DNA from: Nocardia rhamnosiphila NBRC 108938
GTDB taxonomy: Bacteria; Actinomycetota; Actinomycetes; Mycobacteriales; Mycobacteriaceae
NCBI RefSeq assembly: GCF_000720425.1
Contig: NZ_JOAJ01000003.1
Span: 62,001-126,000 of the forward strand
Length of the DNA stretch: 64,000 nt
Direction of reading: 5' to 3'
Shown here: piece by piece, positions 19,086 through 27,815 of the stretch
Layout of the letters: each line of letters begins with the position of its first letter
How positions within the stretch are numbered: the stretch's first letter is position 1
The notes under the pieces: model-generated
Seen by the model: the letters and a program-made list of their open reading frames with translations, nothing else
The model's database searches: none
Told to the model about the DNA's origin: nothing
Translations under genes and position numbers: made by a program

Positions 19086-19871
19086 ATGAAGAACGGAGTC
19101 ACGATCGGGCAGGCGGCCGCGTTCGTCGGAGTGACGGTGAAAACGGTGCGGCACTACCACAAGGTCGGCCTGGTGGCAGAGCCGGAACGCGACAGTTCCG
19201 GTTTCCGGCGGTACGGGTCCGCGGAGTTGTTGCGGCTGGTGCAGGCCCGGACGCTGGCCGCCGCCGGGGTGCCGCTGGCCGAGATCGGGCCGCTGCTCGC
19301 CGCCGACCCCGCGGGGTTCGTCACCGCGCTGGCCGGCGTCGAGCGGCAACTCACCGAACGGATCGAAGAGCTGGTCACGCGGCGTGACACACTGCACCGG
19401 CTCGCCGACGGTGACCGGGCGCTGCTGGGCGACCGCGCGGTGACGCTACTGGAAAGGATGACGCGCCTCGGCTTCCCCGCGGACGAGGTGGCGACCGCCC
19501 GCGAGGGCTGGGTGCTGGCCAAGGCGCTGGTGCCCGACGGTTTCGACGACTACCTCGGCCATGTCGAGCACGCCCTCGACGACCCCCGCTACGTCGCCCT
19601 GATCCAGCGCGCCGCCGCGGCCGCGGCCTGGGAACCGGACGACCCCCGGATCACCGAACTCGCCAGCGCCGTGGCCGATCACTACCTCGCCAACCCCGAC
19701 CACCTGAAAATCGTGACCGCCCTGCAGGCCCGCACCGATACCGCGGCCCGCTACACGCTGATCGCGCACCACGGCGAAGAACAGACACCGGCCGCGATGC
19801 GACTGGCGGCGCTCTTCGAGTCCGAGCTCCGCACCGCCGGGGTCCGTATTCCCGGGCCGGTCCACCGCTGA
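19086..19871 (+). CDS. MerR family transcriptional regulator
   Basis: The 261-residue protein starts with a MerR winged helix (TIGQAAAFVGVTVKTVRHYHKVGLV, residues 5-29; SSGFRRYGSAELLRLVQ, 36-53), a short coiled coil (about 85-125), then a long C-terminal domain of about 130 residues without the metal-binding cysteines of metalloregulators. It resembles the TipA-like/effector-binding group that answers to organic ligands. ATG 19086 follows AAGGAAGG; the open frame upstream of it is not conserved in character. It could regulate the beta-lactamase-like gene before it, but no operator is evident. Confidence 0.85.
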   Translation: MKNGVTIGQAAAFVGVTVKTVRHYHKVGLVAEPERDSSGFRRYGSAELLRLVQARTLAAAGVPLAEIGPLLAADPAGFVTALAGVERQLTERIEELVTRRDTLHRLADGDRALLGDRAVTLLERMTRLGFPADEVATAREGWVLAKALVPDGFDDYLGHVEHALDDPRYVALIQRAAAAAAWEPDDPRITELASAVADHYLANPDHLKIVTALQARTDTAARYTLIAHHGEEQTPAAMRLAALFESELRTAGVRIPGPVHR

Positions 19872-19923
19872 CCGCCCGCCGGCGCGGACCGGCAGTCACG
19901 GGATGGGTCAGGACCGGGATGGG

Positions 19924-20622
19924 TCAGGACACTGCGGGATCGCCCGCGGCCGGCTCGCGGCAGGTCCGTAGCACCTCGTCGAGGTCGATGCGCGACAGGC
20001 CGATCAGGCTGTCCCGGTGCACCCGGGACGGATGCACCGGGACCGGGATCTCGCAGGGCACCACCAGTACCGCGCAGCCCGCGGCCGCGGCCGCCGCCAC
20101 GCCGGTGATCGAATCCTCCACGGCCACACACTCGCACGGATCCAGGCCGAGCAGCTCCGCCGCACGCATATACACGGCCGGATCGGGTTTCCCGTGCGGG
20201 ACCTCGTCGCCGCAGACCGAGACGTCGAAGCGATCGCGGCCCAGGGTCTCCAGCGCCAGCTCGGTCAGCGACCGTTTGGTGTTGGTCACCAGCGCGGTGG
20301 GCAGGCCCGCGGCACGTACCATCTCGAGCGCCTCCACCGCGCCCGGCCGCCACGGGATCGGCCCGCTCATCAGTTCCGTGACGCGCTGTTCCAGAAAATG
20401 TCCGGCCGCCGCCACGGCCGCGGGCTCCGGGTGCAGGCCGAGTTCGGTGAACATGATCCGCAGCGCGTTCGCCCCCGACGCGCCGATGAGTGCGTGCCGG
20501 ATCTCCTGGGTCATCTCCCGGCCCAGTTCGCGCGCCAGCTCCCGCACACCGATATCCCAGAGCTTCTCCGAATCGAGGAGGGTGCCGTCCATATCCCACA
20601 GCACTCCGGCAACCCGGTTCAT
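19924..20622 (-). CDS. HAD-superfamily sugar-phosphatase-like hydrolase
   Basis: The 232-residue protein has all HAD motifs: the nucleophile DMDGTLLDSE (residues 10-19), motif II LVTNTKRS near 112, the motif III lysine in GDEVPHGKPDPAVYMRAA near 139, and motif IV VAVEDSITGVAAAAAAG near 167. The cap is of type I, as in beta-phosphoglucomutase/phosphatase-like enzymes. It probably dephosphorylates a small sugar phosphate or glycolate-type metabolite. It is convergent with the MerR gene; a 15-base direct repeat (GGGATGGGTCAGGAC, twice at about 19899-19929) covers the end of the gene. Confidence 0.9.
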   Translation of the reverse strand: MNRVAGVLWDMDGTLLDSEKLWDIGVRELARELGREMTQEIRHALIGASGANALRIMFTELGLHPEPAAVAAAGHFLEQRVTELMSGPIPWRPGAVEALEMVRAAGLPTALVTNTKRSLTELALETLGRDRFDVSVCGDEVPHGKPDPAVYMRAAELLGLDPCECVAVEDSITGVAAAAAAGCAVLVVPCEIPVPVHPSRVHRDSLIGLSRIDLDEVLRTCREPAAGDPAVS

Positions 20623-20733
20623 AGGTACGGCCTTTCGTCGCGGTCGATCACATGCCTGTGCCCGGGAGCCGACCCGGCATCCCCGGCCGACCCTATCGGC
20701 AGCACGGCCGGGGGAAGGTCCCGGGCGGGCGGC

Positions 20734-22320
20734 TCACTGCAGTTGGGACGCGGTGATCACCAGCTGTCCGCCCTCCGGCACCACCTGGAACGACCGGTTC
20801 TCCGACTGCACCGAACCATTGCTCATCGTGTAGGTGATGGTGGCGACGGCCGAGCCGGTGCCCGACGGCGTCACCGCGCCGATACTGATGGCGGAGATGG
20901 TCGACCAGAAGCGCGTGTACTCGGCGTAGCCGCCCGTGGTGGCCTGGTACGCGGGCGAGAGCTGGGACCAGGCGGCGGACGGGTTGCCGGGCAGCAGGCC
21001 GTAGTACCCGCGGACGAACTGCTCGACGCGGGCCGCGGACGGCGGACCGGTTTCTGCCGTGGTGGTCGGCGGCGGGGTCGTGGTCGACGGCCGGGCGGTG
21101 GATTCGGTGTCGGATTCGGCGGTGTCGGGGGCGAGCGCCTGCGACGTGCCCGGGGCAAGCGCGGCCGGATCGTTGGTGTCGTCGCCGCCGAGGGCATTCG
21201 CCAGCACCAGGCCCACAACCACCACCAGAATCAGCGCGGAGACAGCCGCCAGTAACGCCGCACCGGTGCGTTTCCGGGAGCCCCCGGTCTCTGCCGGAGT
21301 CTGGCCGGATGCGAGTGGGACGGCACCGGCGCCACTCGCCGGGACGGTCTGTCGCGGACCGCGGAAGGCCGGCGGGGTTGCGCCCGGCGACGGAACCGGT
21401 ACCGAGGAGGGAGCGTCCGGAGACAGCGGGGTGGTCGCGGCCGCATCGGCGGGCAGGATCTTCGTGGCGGCGGGCGCCACCGGATCGACCGGTTCCGGTG
21501 CCCGCCCGGCAGCCACCTCCTCGAGCATGACCTGTGCCTCGTGCATGGTGGGACGGATGGCGACCTCGGTCGCCAGCAGGCGCATCAGCACCGGTCCCAG
21601 GGCGCCCGCGCCGGCGGGCGGTTCGACCTGTCCGCCGGCCACCGCGTGCAGGACCGCCAGCGGATTGTCACCGTCGCCGAACGGCGGGCGGCCGGTATGG
21701 GCGTGGTAGAGCGTGGATCCCAGGGCAAAGACATCGGAGGCGGGTATCGGCTGCTCACCGCGGGCGACCTCAGGGGCCAGATACGCGGGGGTGCCGGCCA
21801 GGAAACCTGTGGCCGTCACCGTCACATCGCCGGTGGCTCGCGAGATACCGAAATCGGTGATCTTCACCGTACCGTCGTCGCCCACCAGCAGATTCGCCGG
21901 TTTCACATCGCGGTGCACAATGCCCGCGTCGTGCGCGGCGGCGAGCGCGGCGGCCGCCTGGGCGCCGAGTTTGGCAACCTCGAGCGGGCCCATGGTGCCG
22001 TCGAGATTCAACCGGCTCGCCAGGCTCGGCGCGTTCATGTATTCCATGACCAGCCACGGCTGGCCGTCCTCCTCGGCGACGTCGAACACCGAGATGGCGT
22101 TGGGGTGGTGCAGGCGCGCGGCGATCCGGCCTTCGCGCAGTGCGCGTTTGCGCGCTTCGGAGGTCTGCTGTTCGGTCAGGTTGGGTCCGAGCAGCACCTG
22201 TTTGACCGCGACGGTGCGCTGGAGCCGGATATCGAGTGCCCGCCACACCACACCCATGGCGCCGGTGCCGATGGGATCCGTGAGCCGATACCGTCCGGCG
22301 ATCAGCCGATCCTTGGTCAT
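20734..22320 (-). CDS. Membrane Ser/Thr protein kinase of the Pkn type
   Basis: The 528-residue protein is a receptor-type kinase. The catalytic domain (about residues 8-270) has the glycine loop GTGAMGVVW, the lysine in VAVKQV, HRDVKPANLL, DFG and APE motifs, so it should be active. A Pro/Thr-rich linker follows, then one membrane span (about 355-378), a second Ser/Thr/Pro-rich stretch and an outer domain of about 100 residues of NTF2-like appearance (FVRGYYGLLPGNPSAAWSQL). Such sensor domains are common in nocardial and mycobacterial kinases. Targets and ligand are unknown. The gene is monocistronic. Confidence 0.92.
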   Translation of the reverse strand: MTKDRLIAGRYRLTDPIGTGAMGVVWRALDIRLQRTVAVKQVLLGPNLTEQQTSEARKRALREGRIAARLHHPNAISVFDVAEEDGQPWLVMEYMNAPSLASRLNLDGTMGPLEVAKLGAQAAAALAAAHDAGIVHRDVKPANLLVGDDGTVKITDFGISRATGDVTVTATGFLAGTPAYLAPEVARGEQPIPASDVFALGSTLYHAHTGRPPFGDGDNPLAVLHAVAGGQVEPPAGAGALGPVLMRLLATEVAIRPTMHEAQVMLEEVAAGRAPEPVDPVAPAATKILPADAAATTPLSPDAPSSVPVPSPGATPPAFRGPRQTVPASGAGAVPLASGQTPAETGGSRKRTGAALLAAVSALILVVVVGLVLANALGGDDTNDPAALAPGTSQALAPDTAESDTESTARPSTTTPPPTTTAETGPPSAARVEQFVRGYYGLLPGNPSAAWSQLSPAYQATTGGYAEYTRFWSTISAISIGAVTPSGTGSAVATITYTMSNGSVQSENRSFQVVPEGGQLVITASQLQ

Positions 22321-22636
22321 CTCTGTCGTGGCCCCTTCTGTTCGCCGCCGAGTCTTCCAGCACTCCGCGCGTCACAGGCGGCTGCCTACGGGTCCGCTCC
22401 GGCCCGGCGCGCCCGAACCGCCCGACAACATTGTCGCGACTTCTGATTCGGCGGTAACCTCAGCGGAAATTCCCGGAAATCCTACGCTCCGACGCCTGGA
22501 AGCCGCGCGGGCAGTAGGGGTTTACCGACCCCGTCGCACCCCGATCACCTGCGTTTTCGATCTCCGACGGCGGTCCGGAGCACCCGGACCGCCCCGCAAG
22601 TGACGACAATCACATTGCCCGCAGGTTTATCCGGGC
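22321..22636. other. Intergenic region between kinase and metH, no gene seen
   Basis: This 316-base stretch carries the kinase promoter side and the end of metH. I see no strong hairpin, RNA gene or supported open frame in it. Confidence 0.6.
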
Positions 22637-25600
22637 TCAGACATTGAAGTACTTCGCCTCCGGATGCAACAGGACGAACGCGTCGGTGGACTGCTCCGGA
22701 TGCAGCTGCAGTTCCTCCGACAGCGTCACCCCCAGCCGCCCGGCGTCGAGCAGGTCCACCAGTTTGGCGCGATCTTCGAGATCCGGGCACGCGCCGTACC
22801 CGAACGAGTACCGGGCGCCGCGGTAGCCGAGCGAGAAGTAGTCGGCGATATCGGCCGGATCGGACTCGGCGATCGCGTGGCCTTCCAGGGTGAGTTCCTC
22901 ACGGATACGGCGATGCCAGTACTCGGCGAGCGCCTCGGTGAGCTGCACCCCGATGCCGTGCACCTCCAGATAGTCCCGGTAGTTGTCCTCGGCGAAGAGC
23001 TGATTGGCGTAATCGGCGATCGGCTGGCCCATGGTCACCAGCTGGAACGGCAGGACGTCCACCTGTCCGGTCTCGCGGGCACGCGCACGCGAGCGGATGA
23101 AATCGGCGACGCACAGGAACCGGTCCCGCTGCTGGCGCGGGAAGGTGAACCGGTGACGCTGCGGCGCATCGGGTTCCGGTTCGGTGAGCACCACGACATC
23201 GTCGCCCTCGGACACCGCCGGGAAATAGCCGTACACCACCGCGGCATGCTGTAGCACGCCCTCGGTACTGAGCTTGTCGAGCCAGGCCCGCAGGCGGGGC
23301 CGGCCGTCGGATTCCACCAGTTCCTCATAGCTGGGGCCGTCGCCGCCGCGCTGGCCGCGCAACCCCCACTGGCCGAGGAACAGCGCCCGTTCGTCCAGCA
23401 ACCCGGAGTACTCGTGCACCGGGAGGCCTTTGATCACCCGGGAGCCCCAGAACGGCGGCACCGGGACCGGCAGGTCGGCGGCCACATCCGACCGGGCGGG
23501 TACCTCGACCGGTGTCTCGGCTGCCCGCCGCTGTTCGGCGATCCGGCGCGAGCGCTCGTGACGCGCTTTGCGTTCGGCCGCCTTCTCGCGCGCGGCCACC
23601 GCCTCCGGACTGTCCGGATCGGGACCGTCACCGCGTTTCTGCGACATGATCTCGTCCATCAGCCGCAGGCCCTCGAACGCGTCCCGGGCGTAGTGCACAT
23701 CGCCCTCGTAGACGTCGGTGAGGTCGTTCTCCACATACGACCGGGTGAGGGCGGCCCCACCGAGCAGCACCGGGAACTGGTCGGCGACCCCGCGGGAGTT
23801 GAGCTCCTCGAGGTTCTCCTTCATCACCACGGTGGATTTCACGAGCAGCCCGGACATACCGATCACATCGGCCTTCTTGTCCAGGGCGGCGTCGAGAATG
23901 GTCGCGATGGGCTGTTTGATACCGAGGTTCACCACCTCGTAGCCGTTGTTGGACAGGATGATGTCCACCAGGTTCTTGCCGATATCGTGCACATCGCCCT
24001 TGACCGTGGCGAGGACGACGCGGCCCTTACCGCTGTCGTCGGTGGCCTCCATATGCGGTTCCAGGTGGGCGACCGCGGCTTTCATGACCTCGGCCGACTG
24101 CAGCACGAACGGCAACTGCATCTGCCCGGACCCGAACAGCTCGCCGACGGTTTTCATCCCCGACAGCAGGGTCTCGTTGATGATCTTCAGCGGCGGCACT
24201 TCCCGCATGGCCTCGTCGAGATCGGCTTCCATCCCGGCCCGCTCACCGTCGACGATGCGCCGCTCGAGCCGGTCGAACAGCGGCAGCGCGGCCAGTTCGT
24301 CGGCCCGTGAGGCGCGGGAGTCGGCCGTGGACACACCTTCGAACAGCTGCATGAGTTTCTGCAGCGGGTCGTAGCCCTCGCGGCGACGGTCGTAGAGCAG
24401 GTCCAGGGCTGTCTCCCGCTGCTCGTCGGGGATCCGGCTCATCGGCAGGATCTTCGAGGCGTGCACGATGGCGCTGTCCAGGCCGGCCTGCACGCATTCG
24501 TGCATGAACACCGAGTTCAGCACCTGGCGCGCGGCGGGGTTGAGCCCGAAGGAGATATTGGACAGGCCCAGCGTGGTCTGCACCTCGGGGTGCCGGCGTT
24601 TGAGTTCCCGGATGGCCTCGACGGTCTCCAGACCGTCGCGACGCGACTCCTCCTGCCCGGTGCCCAGGGTGAAGGTGAGGGTGTCGATGATGATGTCGCT
24701 CTCGCGCAGACCCCAGTTGCCGGTGATATCGGCGATGAGCCTTTCGGCGATGGCGACCTTGTGCTCGGCGGTACGGGCCTGCCCCTCCTCGTCGATGGTC
24801 AGCGCGACCACCGCGGCGCCGTGTTCGGCGACCAGGGCCATGGTCTGCTGGAACCGGGAACCCGGGCCGTCACCGTCCTCGTAGTTCACCGAGTTCACCG
24901 CACAGCGCCCGCCCAGATGTTCCAGGCCCGCGCGCAGCACCGGCGTCTCGGTGGAGTCGAGCATGATCGGCAGGGTGGAGGCGGTGGCCAGCCGGGACGC
25001 CAGTTCCGACATATCGGCGGCGCCGTCACGGCCGACGTAGTCGACGCAGAGGTCGAGCATATGGGCGCCGTCGCGGGTCTGGTCCTTGGCGATATCCAGG
25101 CATTTCGCCCAATCCTGGGCGAGCATCGCCTCCCGGAACGCCTTCGAACCGTTGGCATTGGTGCGTTCCCCGATCATCAGCACGCTCGCGTCCTGCCGGA
25201 ACGGCACCGCGGTGTACATACTCGAGATGCTGGGCTCGGGGTCGGGCGTGCGGCGCTGCCCGATCGGCGCCAGCCCGGTCTCGACCTCACGGACCGCCTC
25301 GGCCACCTGGCGGATATGTTCCGGGGTGGTACCGCAGCAGCCGCCGACCAGGGCCAGGCCGTAGTCGGCGACGAACCCGCGCAGCGCGGCGGCCAGCTCC
25401 TCCGGGGTCAGCGGGTACTCGGCACCGTGCGCGCCGAGTACCGGCAGGCCCGCGTTGGGCATCACCGACACCGGGATGCGCGCATGCTGGGAGAGGTAGC
25501 GCAGATGTTCGCTCATCTCGTCCGGCCCGGTGGCGCAGTTGAGGCCGATCAGGTCGATACCGAGCGGTTCGAGCGCGGTCAGCGCCGCGCCGATCTCACT

Positions 25601-26233
25601 GCCGACCAGCATGGTGCCGGTGGTCTCCACCGTGACGTGGGTGATGATCGGGATCCGGCGACCGGCCCGCTCCATCGCCCGATGGGTGCCGGTGATGGCG
25701 GCCTTGACCTGGAGGAGATCCTGGCAGGTTTCGATCAGTACCGCGTCGGCGCCGCCGTCGAGCATGCCGAGCGCGGCCTCGGTGTAGGCGTCGCGCAGGT
25801 CCGCGTACGGCGCGTGGCCGAGGGTGGGCAGTTTGGTACCGGGGCCCATGGAGCCCAGCACGTACCGCGGGACACCGTCGGGGCCCGGCCCCATCTCGTC
25901 GGCGACCTCGCGGGCCAGCCGGGTCCCCTTCTCCGAGAGATCCCGGATCCGGTCGGCGATCCCGTAGTCGCCGAGATTGGGCAGGTTACAGCCGAAGGTA
26001 TTGGTCTCCACGGCATCGGCGCCGGCCTCGAAATAGGAACGATGGATATGCCGCAACACCTCGGGGCGGGTGTCGTTGAGGATCTCGTTGCACCCCTCCA
26101 GCCCGCGGAAATCGTCCAGCGTCAGGTCCACGGCCTGCAGCATCGTGCCCATCGCGCCGTCACCGATCACGACACGCCTGGTGAGAGTGTCGAGCAACGT
26201 GGTATCGAACTCGGCGGAGCGGGAGGCAGACAT
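22637..26233 (-). CDS. metH: Cobalamin-dependent methionine synthase MetH
   Basis: The 1198-residue enzyme has all four modules. The homocysteine domain (about 1-315) shows zinc cysteines in GLNCATGPDEM and GGCCGTTPEH. The pterin domain (about 345-620) includes MIGERTNANGSKAF. The cobalamin domain has the base-off histidine in VKGDVHDIGKNLV (near 745). The reactivation domain at the C-terminus has GYRGARYSFGYGACPDLEDR for SAM. It transfers a methyl group from methyltetrahydrofolate to homocysteine. I prefer ATG 26233 to GTG 26263, as known MetH proteins begin close to this point; the ribosome site is weak in both. No cobalamin riboswitch fits in the 144-base upstream gap. Confidence 0.97.
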   Translation of the reverse strand: MSASRSAEFDTTLLDTLTRRVVIGDGAMGTMLQAVDLTLDDFRGLEGCNEILNDTRPEVLRHIHRSYFEAGADAVETNTFGCNLPNLGDYGIADRIRDLSEKGTRLAREVADEMGPGPDGVPRYVLGSMGPGTKLPTLGHAPYADLRDAYTEAALGMLDGGADAVLIETCQDLLQVKAAITGTHRAMERAGRRIPIITHVTVETTGTMLVGSEIGAALTALEPLGIDLIGLNCATGPDEMSEHLRYLSQHARIPVSVMPNAGLPVLGAHGAEYPLTPEELAAALRGFVADYGLALVGGCCGTTPEHIRQVAEAVREVETGLAPIGQRRTPDPEPSISSMYTAVPFRQDASVLMIGERTNANGSKAFREAMLAQDWAKCLDIAKDQTRDGAHMLDLCVDYVGRDGAADMSELASRLATASTLPIMLDSTETPVLRAGLEHLGGRCAVNSVNYEDGDGPGSRFQQTMALVAEHGAAVVALTIDEEGQARTAEHKVAIAERLIADITGNWGLRESDIIIDTLTFTLGTGQEESRRDGLETVEAIRELKRRHPEVQTTLGLSNISFGLNPAARQVLNSVFMHECVQAGLDSAIVHASKILPMSRIPDEQRETALDLLYDRRREGYDPLQKLMQLFEGVSTADSRASRADELAALPLFDRLERRIVDGERAGMEADLDEAMREVPPLKIINETLLSGMKTVGELFGSGQMQLPFVLQSAEVMKAAVAHLEPHMEATDDSGKGRVVLATVKGDVHDIGKNLVDIILSNNGYEVVNLGIKQPIATILDAALDKKADVIGMSGLLVKSTVVMKENLEELNSRGVADQFPVLLGGAALTRSYVENDLTDVYEGDVHYARDAFEGLRLMDEIMSQKRGDGPDPDSPEAVAAREKAAERKARHERSRRIAEQRRAAETPVEVPARSDVAADLPVPVPPFWGSRVIKGLPVHEYSGLLDERALFLGQWGLRGQRGGDGPSYEELVESDGRPRLRAWLDKLSTEGVLQHAAVVYGYFPAVSEGDDVVVLTEPEPDAPQRHRFTFPRQQRDRFLCVADFIRSRARARETGQVDVLPFQLVTMGQPIADYANQLFAEDNYRDYLEVHGIGVQLTEALAEYWHRRIREELTLEGHAIAESDPADIADYFSLGYRGARYSFGYGACPDLEDRAKLVDLLDAGRLGVTLSEELQLHPEQSTDAFVLLHPEAKYFNV

Positions 26234-26377
26234 GGATTCCAGACTAGTGTGCGCCTCTGTCACGGTGTCGCCCTACTTCCTGCCCTGTGCGGGCGGCCAC
26301 AACCGGCGACGCCGCCGACAGGCGCGGCGGGACCGATACTGCGCGCCGGTGGCGCCCCGCCCCGTAGGCTGGCAGGG

Positions 26378-27265
26378 GTGAGCTCGAGTGAATCTCCGGT
26401 GGATCGGGAACTGCCCGCACTGCGTGACCCGGTGCTCGTTGCGGCCTTCGAGGGCTGGAACGACGCTGGTGACGCCGCCAGCGGCGCGGTGGAGCATCTG
26501 GAGTTGATCTGGGATGCGCGGCCGCTGGCCGAACTCGATTCCGAGGACTATTACGACTACCAGGTGAACCGGCCGATGGTCCGGCAGGTGGAGGGCGTCA
26601 CCCGGGAGATCGTCTGGCCGGCGACCGTCCTGTCGGTGTGCTCCCCGCCCGGCAGCGACCGCGATGTGGTGCTGTTACGCGGTATCGAACCGAATATGCG
26701 GTGGCGGCGCTTCTGCGCGGATCTGCTGGAGTTCATCGATCAGCTCGGCGTGCAGACCGTGGTGATCCTCGGGGCGCTGCTCGCCGATACCCCGCACACC
26801 CGGCCGGTGCCGGTCACGGGTTCGGCCTACAGCAAGGAGGCGGCCGAGCAGTTCGGACTCGAGCAGACCCGCTACGAGGGGCCCACCGGTATCACCGGGG
26901 TGCTGCAGGACCAGTGCGTGAAGGCCGGGGTCCCGGCGGTGTCGTTCTGGGCCGCGGTGCCGCACTACGTATCGCAGCCGCCCAACCCGAAGGCGACGAT
27001 CGCGCTGCTGCACCGGGTCGAGGACGTCCTCGATATCGAGGTGCCGCTGCGGGAGCTGCCCCAGCAGGCCGAGGAGTGGGAGTCGACGGTGAACGAGATG
27101 ACCGTCGCCGACGACGAGATCGCCGAATACGTGCATTCGCTGGAGGAGCGCGGCGACGCCGCGATCGACGTCAACGAGGTGATGGCCAAGATCGACGGCG
27201 ACGCCCTGGCCGCCGAATTCGAGAAGTACCTGCGCAGGCGAGGACCCGGCGGCTTCGGGCGCTGA
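26378..27265 (+). CDS. PAC2 family protein
   Basis: The 295-residue protein belongs to the PAC2 (proteasome assembly chaperone 2-like) family found in all mycolate actinobacteria. Diagnostic stretches are PVLVAAFEGWNDAGDAAS near the start, VVILGALLADTPHTRPVPVTG in the middle, and VPAVSFWAAVPHYVSQPPNPKAT later. The C-terminal 60 residues are acidic and helical. It is homologous to Rv2125, also next to metH. Its role is unknown; despite the name, a link with the proteasome is unproven in bacteria. GTG 26378 follows GGCAGGG. It is divergent from metH. Confidence 0.92.
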   Translation: MSSSESPVDRELPALRDPVLVAAFEGWNDAGDAASGAVEHLELIWDARPLAELDSEDYYDYQVNRPMVRQVEGVTREIVWPATVLSVCSPPGSDRDVVLLRGIEPNMRWRRFCADLLEFIDQLGVQTVVILGALLADTPHTRPVPVTGSAYSKEAAEQFGLEQTRYEGPTGITGVLQDQCVKAGVPAVSFWAAVPHYVSQPPNPKATIALLHRVEDVLDIEVPLRELPQQAEEWESTVNEMTVADDEIAEYVHSLEERGDAAIDVNEVMAKIDGDALAAEFEKYLRRRGPGGFGR

Positions 27266-27292
27266 GGGGGTACGCCGGGCCGCCGGGTCCTC
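27240..27292. terminator. Terminator hairpin between convergent genes
   Basis: A perfect 14-bp inverted repeat (GAGGACCCGGCGGC / GCCGCCGGGTCCTC) with a 25-base loop begins inside the last codons of the PAC2 gene and ends just before the stop codon of the minus-strand neighbour. It can serve both directions. Confidence 0.6.
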
Positions 27293-27295
27293 GGT

Positions 27296-27601
27296 TCAGC
27301 CGGCCACCGACCAGATGCGGGCGGCGGCGTCACTGGCCAGTTTCGCGATGAGCAGTTCGCGTGGAATCGTCTGGCCGGTGAGGTGATCGAGCGAGGGAAC
27401 CACCACGTGATGGGCATCCGCCCGCTGGAGTTCCCGGGTCAGTTCGGCGAACGCCGTCCCGTCGCCGGGACGCGATTCGTGGAACGTCGCGGCGAAGCAC
27501 AGTCCTCGGGCCTCGGCCAGCTCACGTAGCGCGGCCTCCATATCGTCACCGTCGCCCGCGGCCAGATCGTCGCGTAAATACCCGTATACCAACGCTTCCA
27601 C
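27296..27601 (-). CDS. Mini-protein related to the serine recombinase N-terminal domain, catalytic Ser absent
   Basis: The 101-residue protein resembles only the first domain of serine resolvases: VEALVYGYLRDD at the start (compare YxRVS), an AALRELAEARGL helix, and LQRADAHHVVVPSLDHLTG, the equivalent of the conserved D-x-V-x-x-LDRLxR region. Where resolvases have the catalytic Ser after the first Arg, this protein has Asp, so it should not cut DNA. There is no DNA-binding domain. GTG 27601 follows AGGAGG at five bases. It is divergent from an XRE-type regulator gene, and the two may work together, but the function is unknown. Confidence 0.6.
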   Translation of the reverse strand: MEALVYGYLRDDLAAGDGDDMEAALRELAEARGLCFAATFHESRPGDGTAFAELTRELQRADAHHVVVPSLDHLTGQTIPRELLIAKLASDAAARIWSVAG

Positions 27602-27618
27602 CCGAACCTCCTGAATCC

Positions 27619-27680
27619 TTCCCCACACGGGGGCGGGGAACCATTTCCTGCTCCGGGATCTCCTCCCCGCATTCGCGGGG
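27619..27680. repeat. Two hairpins resembling type I-E CRISPR repeats
   Basis: Hairpin A (27619-27640) is TTCCCC-N10-GGGGAA. Hairpin B (27665-27680) is CCCCGC-ATTC-GCGGGG, with flanks CCT and GGTGTTGC that look like actinobacterial type I-E repeats. The period is about 43 bases rather than 61, and there is no array or cas gene. They lie in the divergent promoter region, upstream of the mini resolvase-like gene. Confidence 0.5.
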
Positions 27681-27815
27681 GTGTTGCTTGAACCGGTACG
27701 AAGCCGGTCCTATTCGAGCATGGCCCACCCGTGACAACGGCAGAAGAGGTCATGCGGGGGACATCTGGATGCCCTCTGGGGTCCACGGAAAGTTTGCTGG
27801 TGCAATACTGGCCGC

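Noticed and set aside
24461..26377. Open frame extending the PAC2 gene upstream by 639 codons
   Set aside because: It lies opposite metH; the conserved PAC2 sequence begins after GTG 26378, which has its own ribosome site.
26234..26377. Cobalamin riboswitch for metH
   Set aside because: The gap is 144 bases and I see no B12-box-like sequence; a full element would not fit.
27619..27680. CRISPR array
   Set aside because: Only two hairpins, wrong spacing for 29-base repeats and 32-base spacers, no cas genes; kept only as repeat-like elements.
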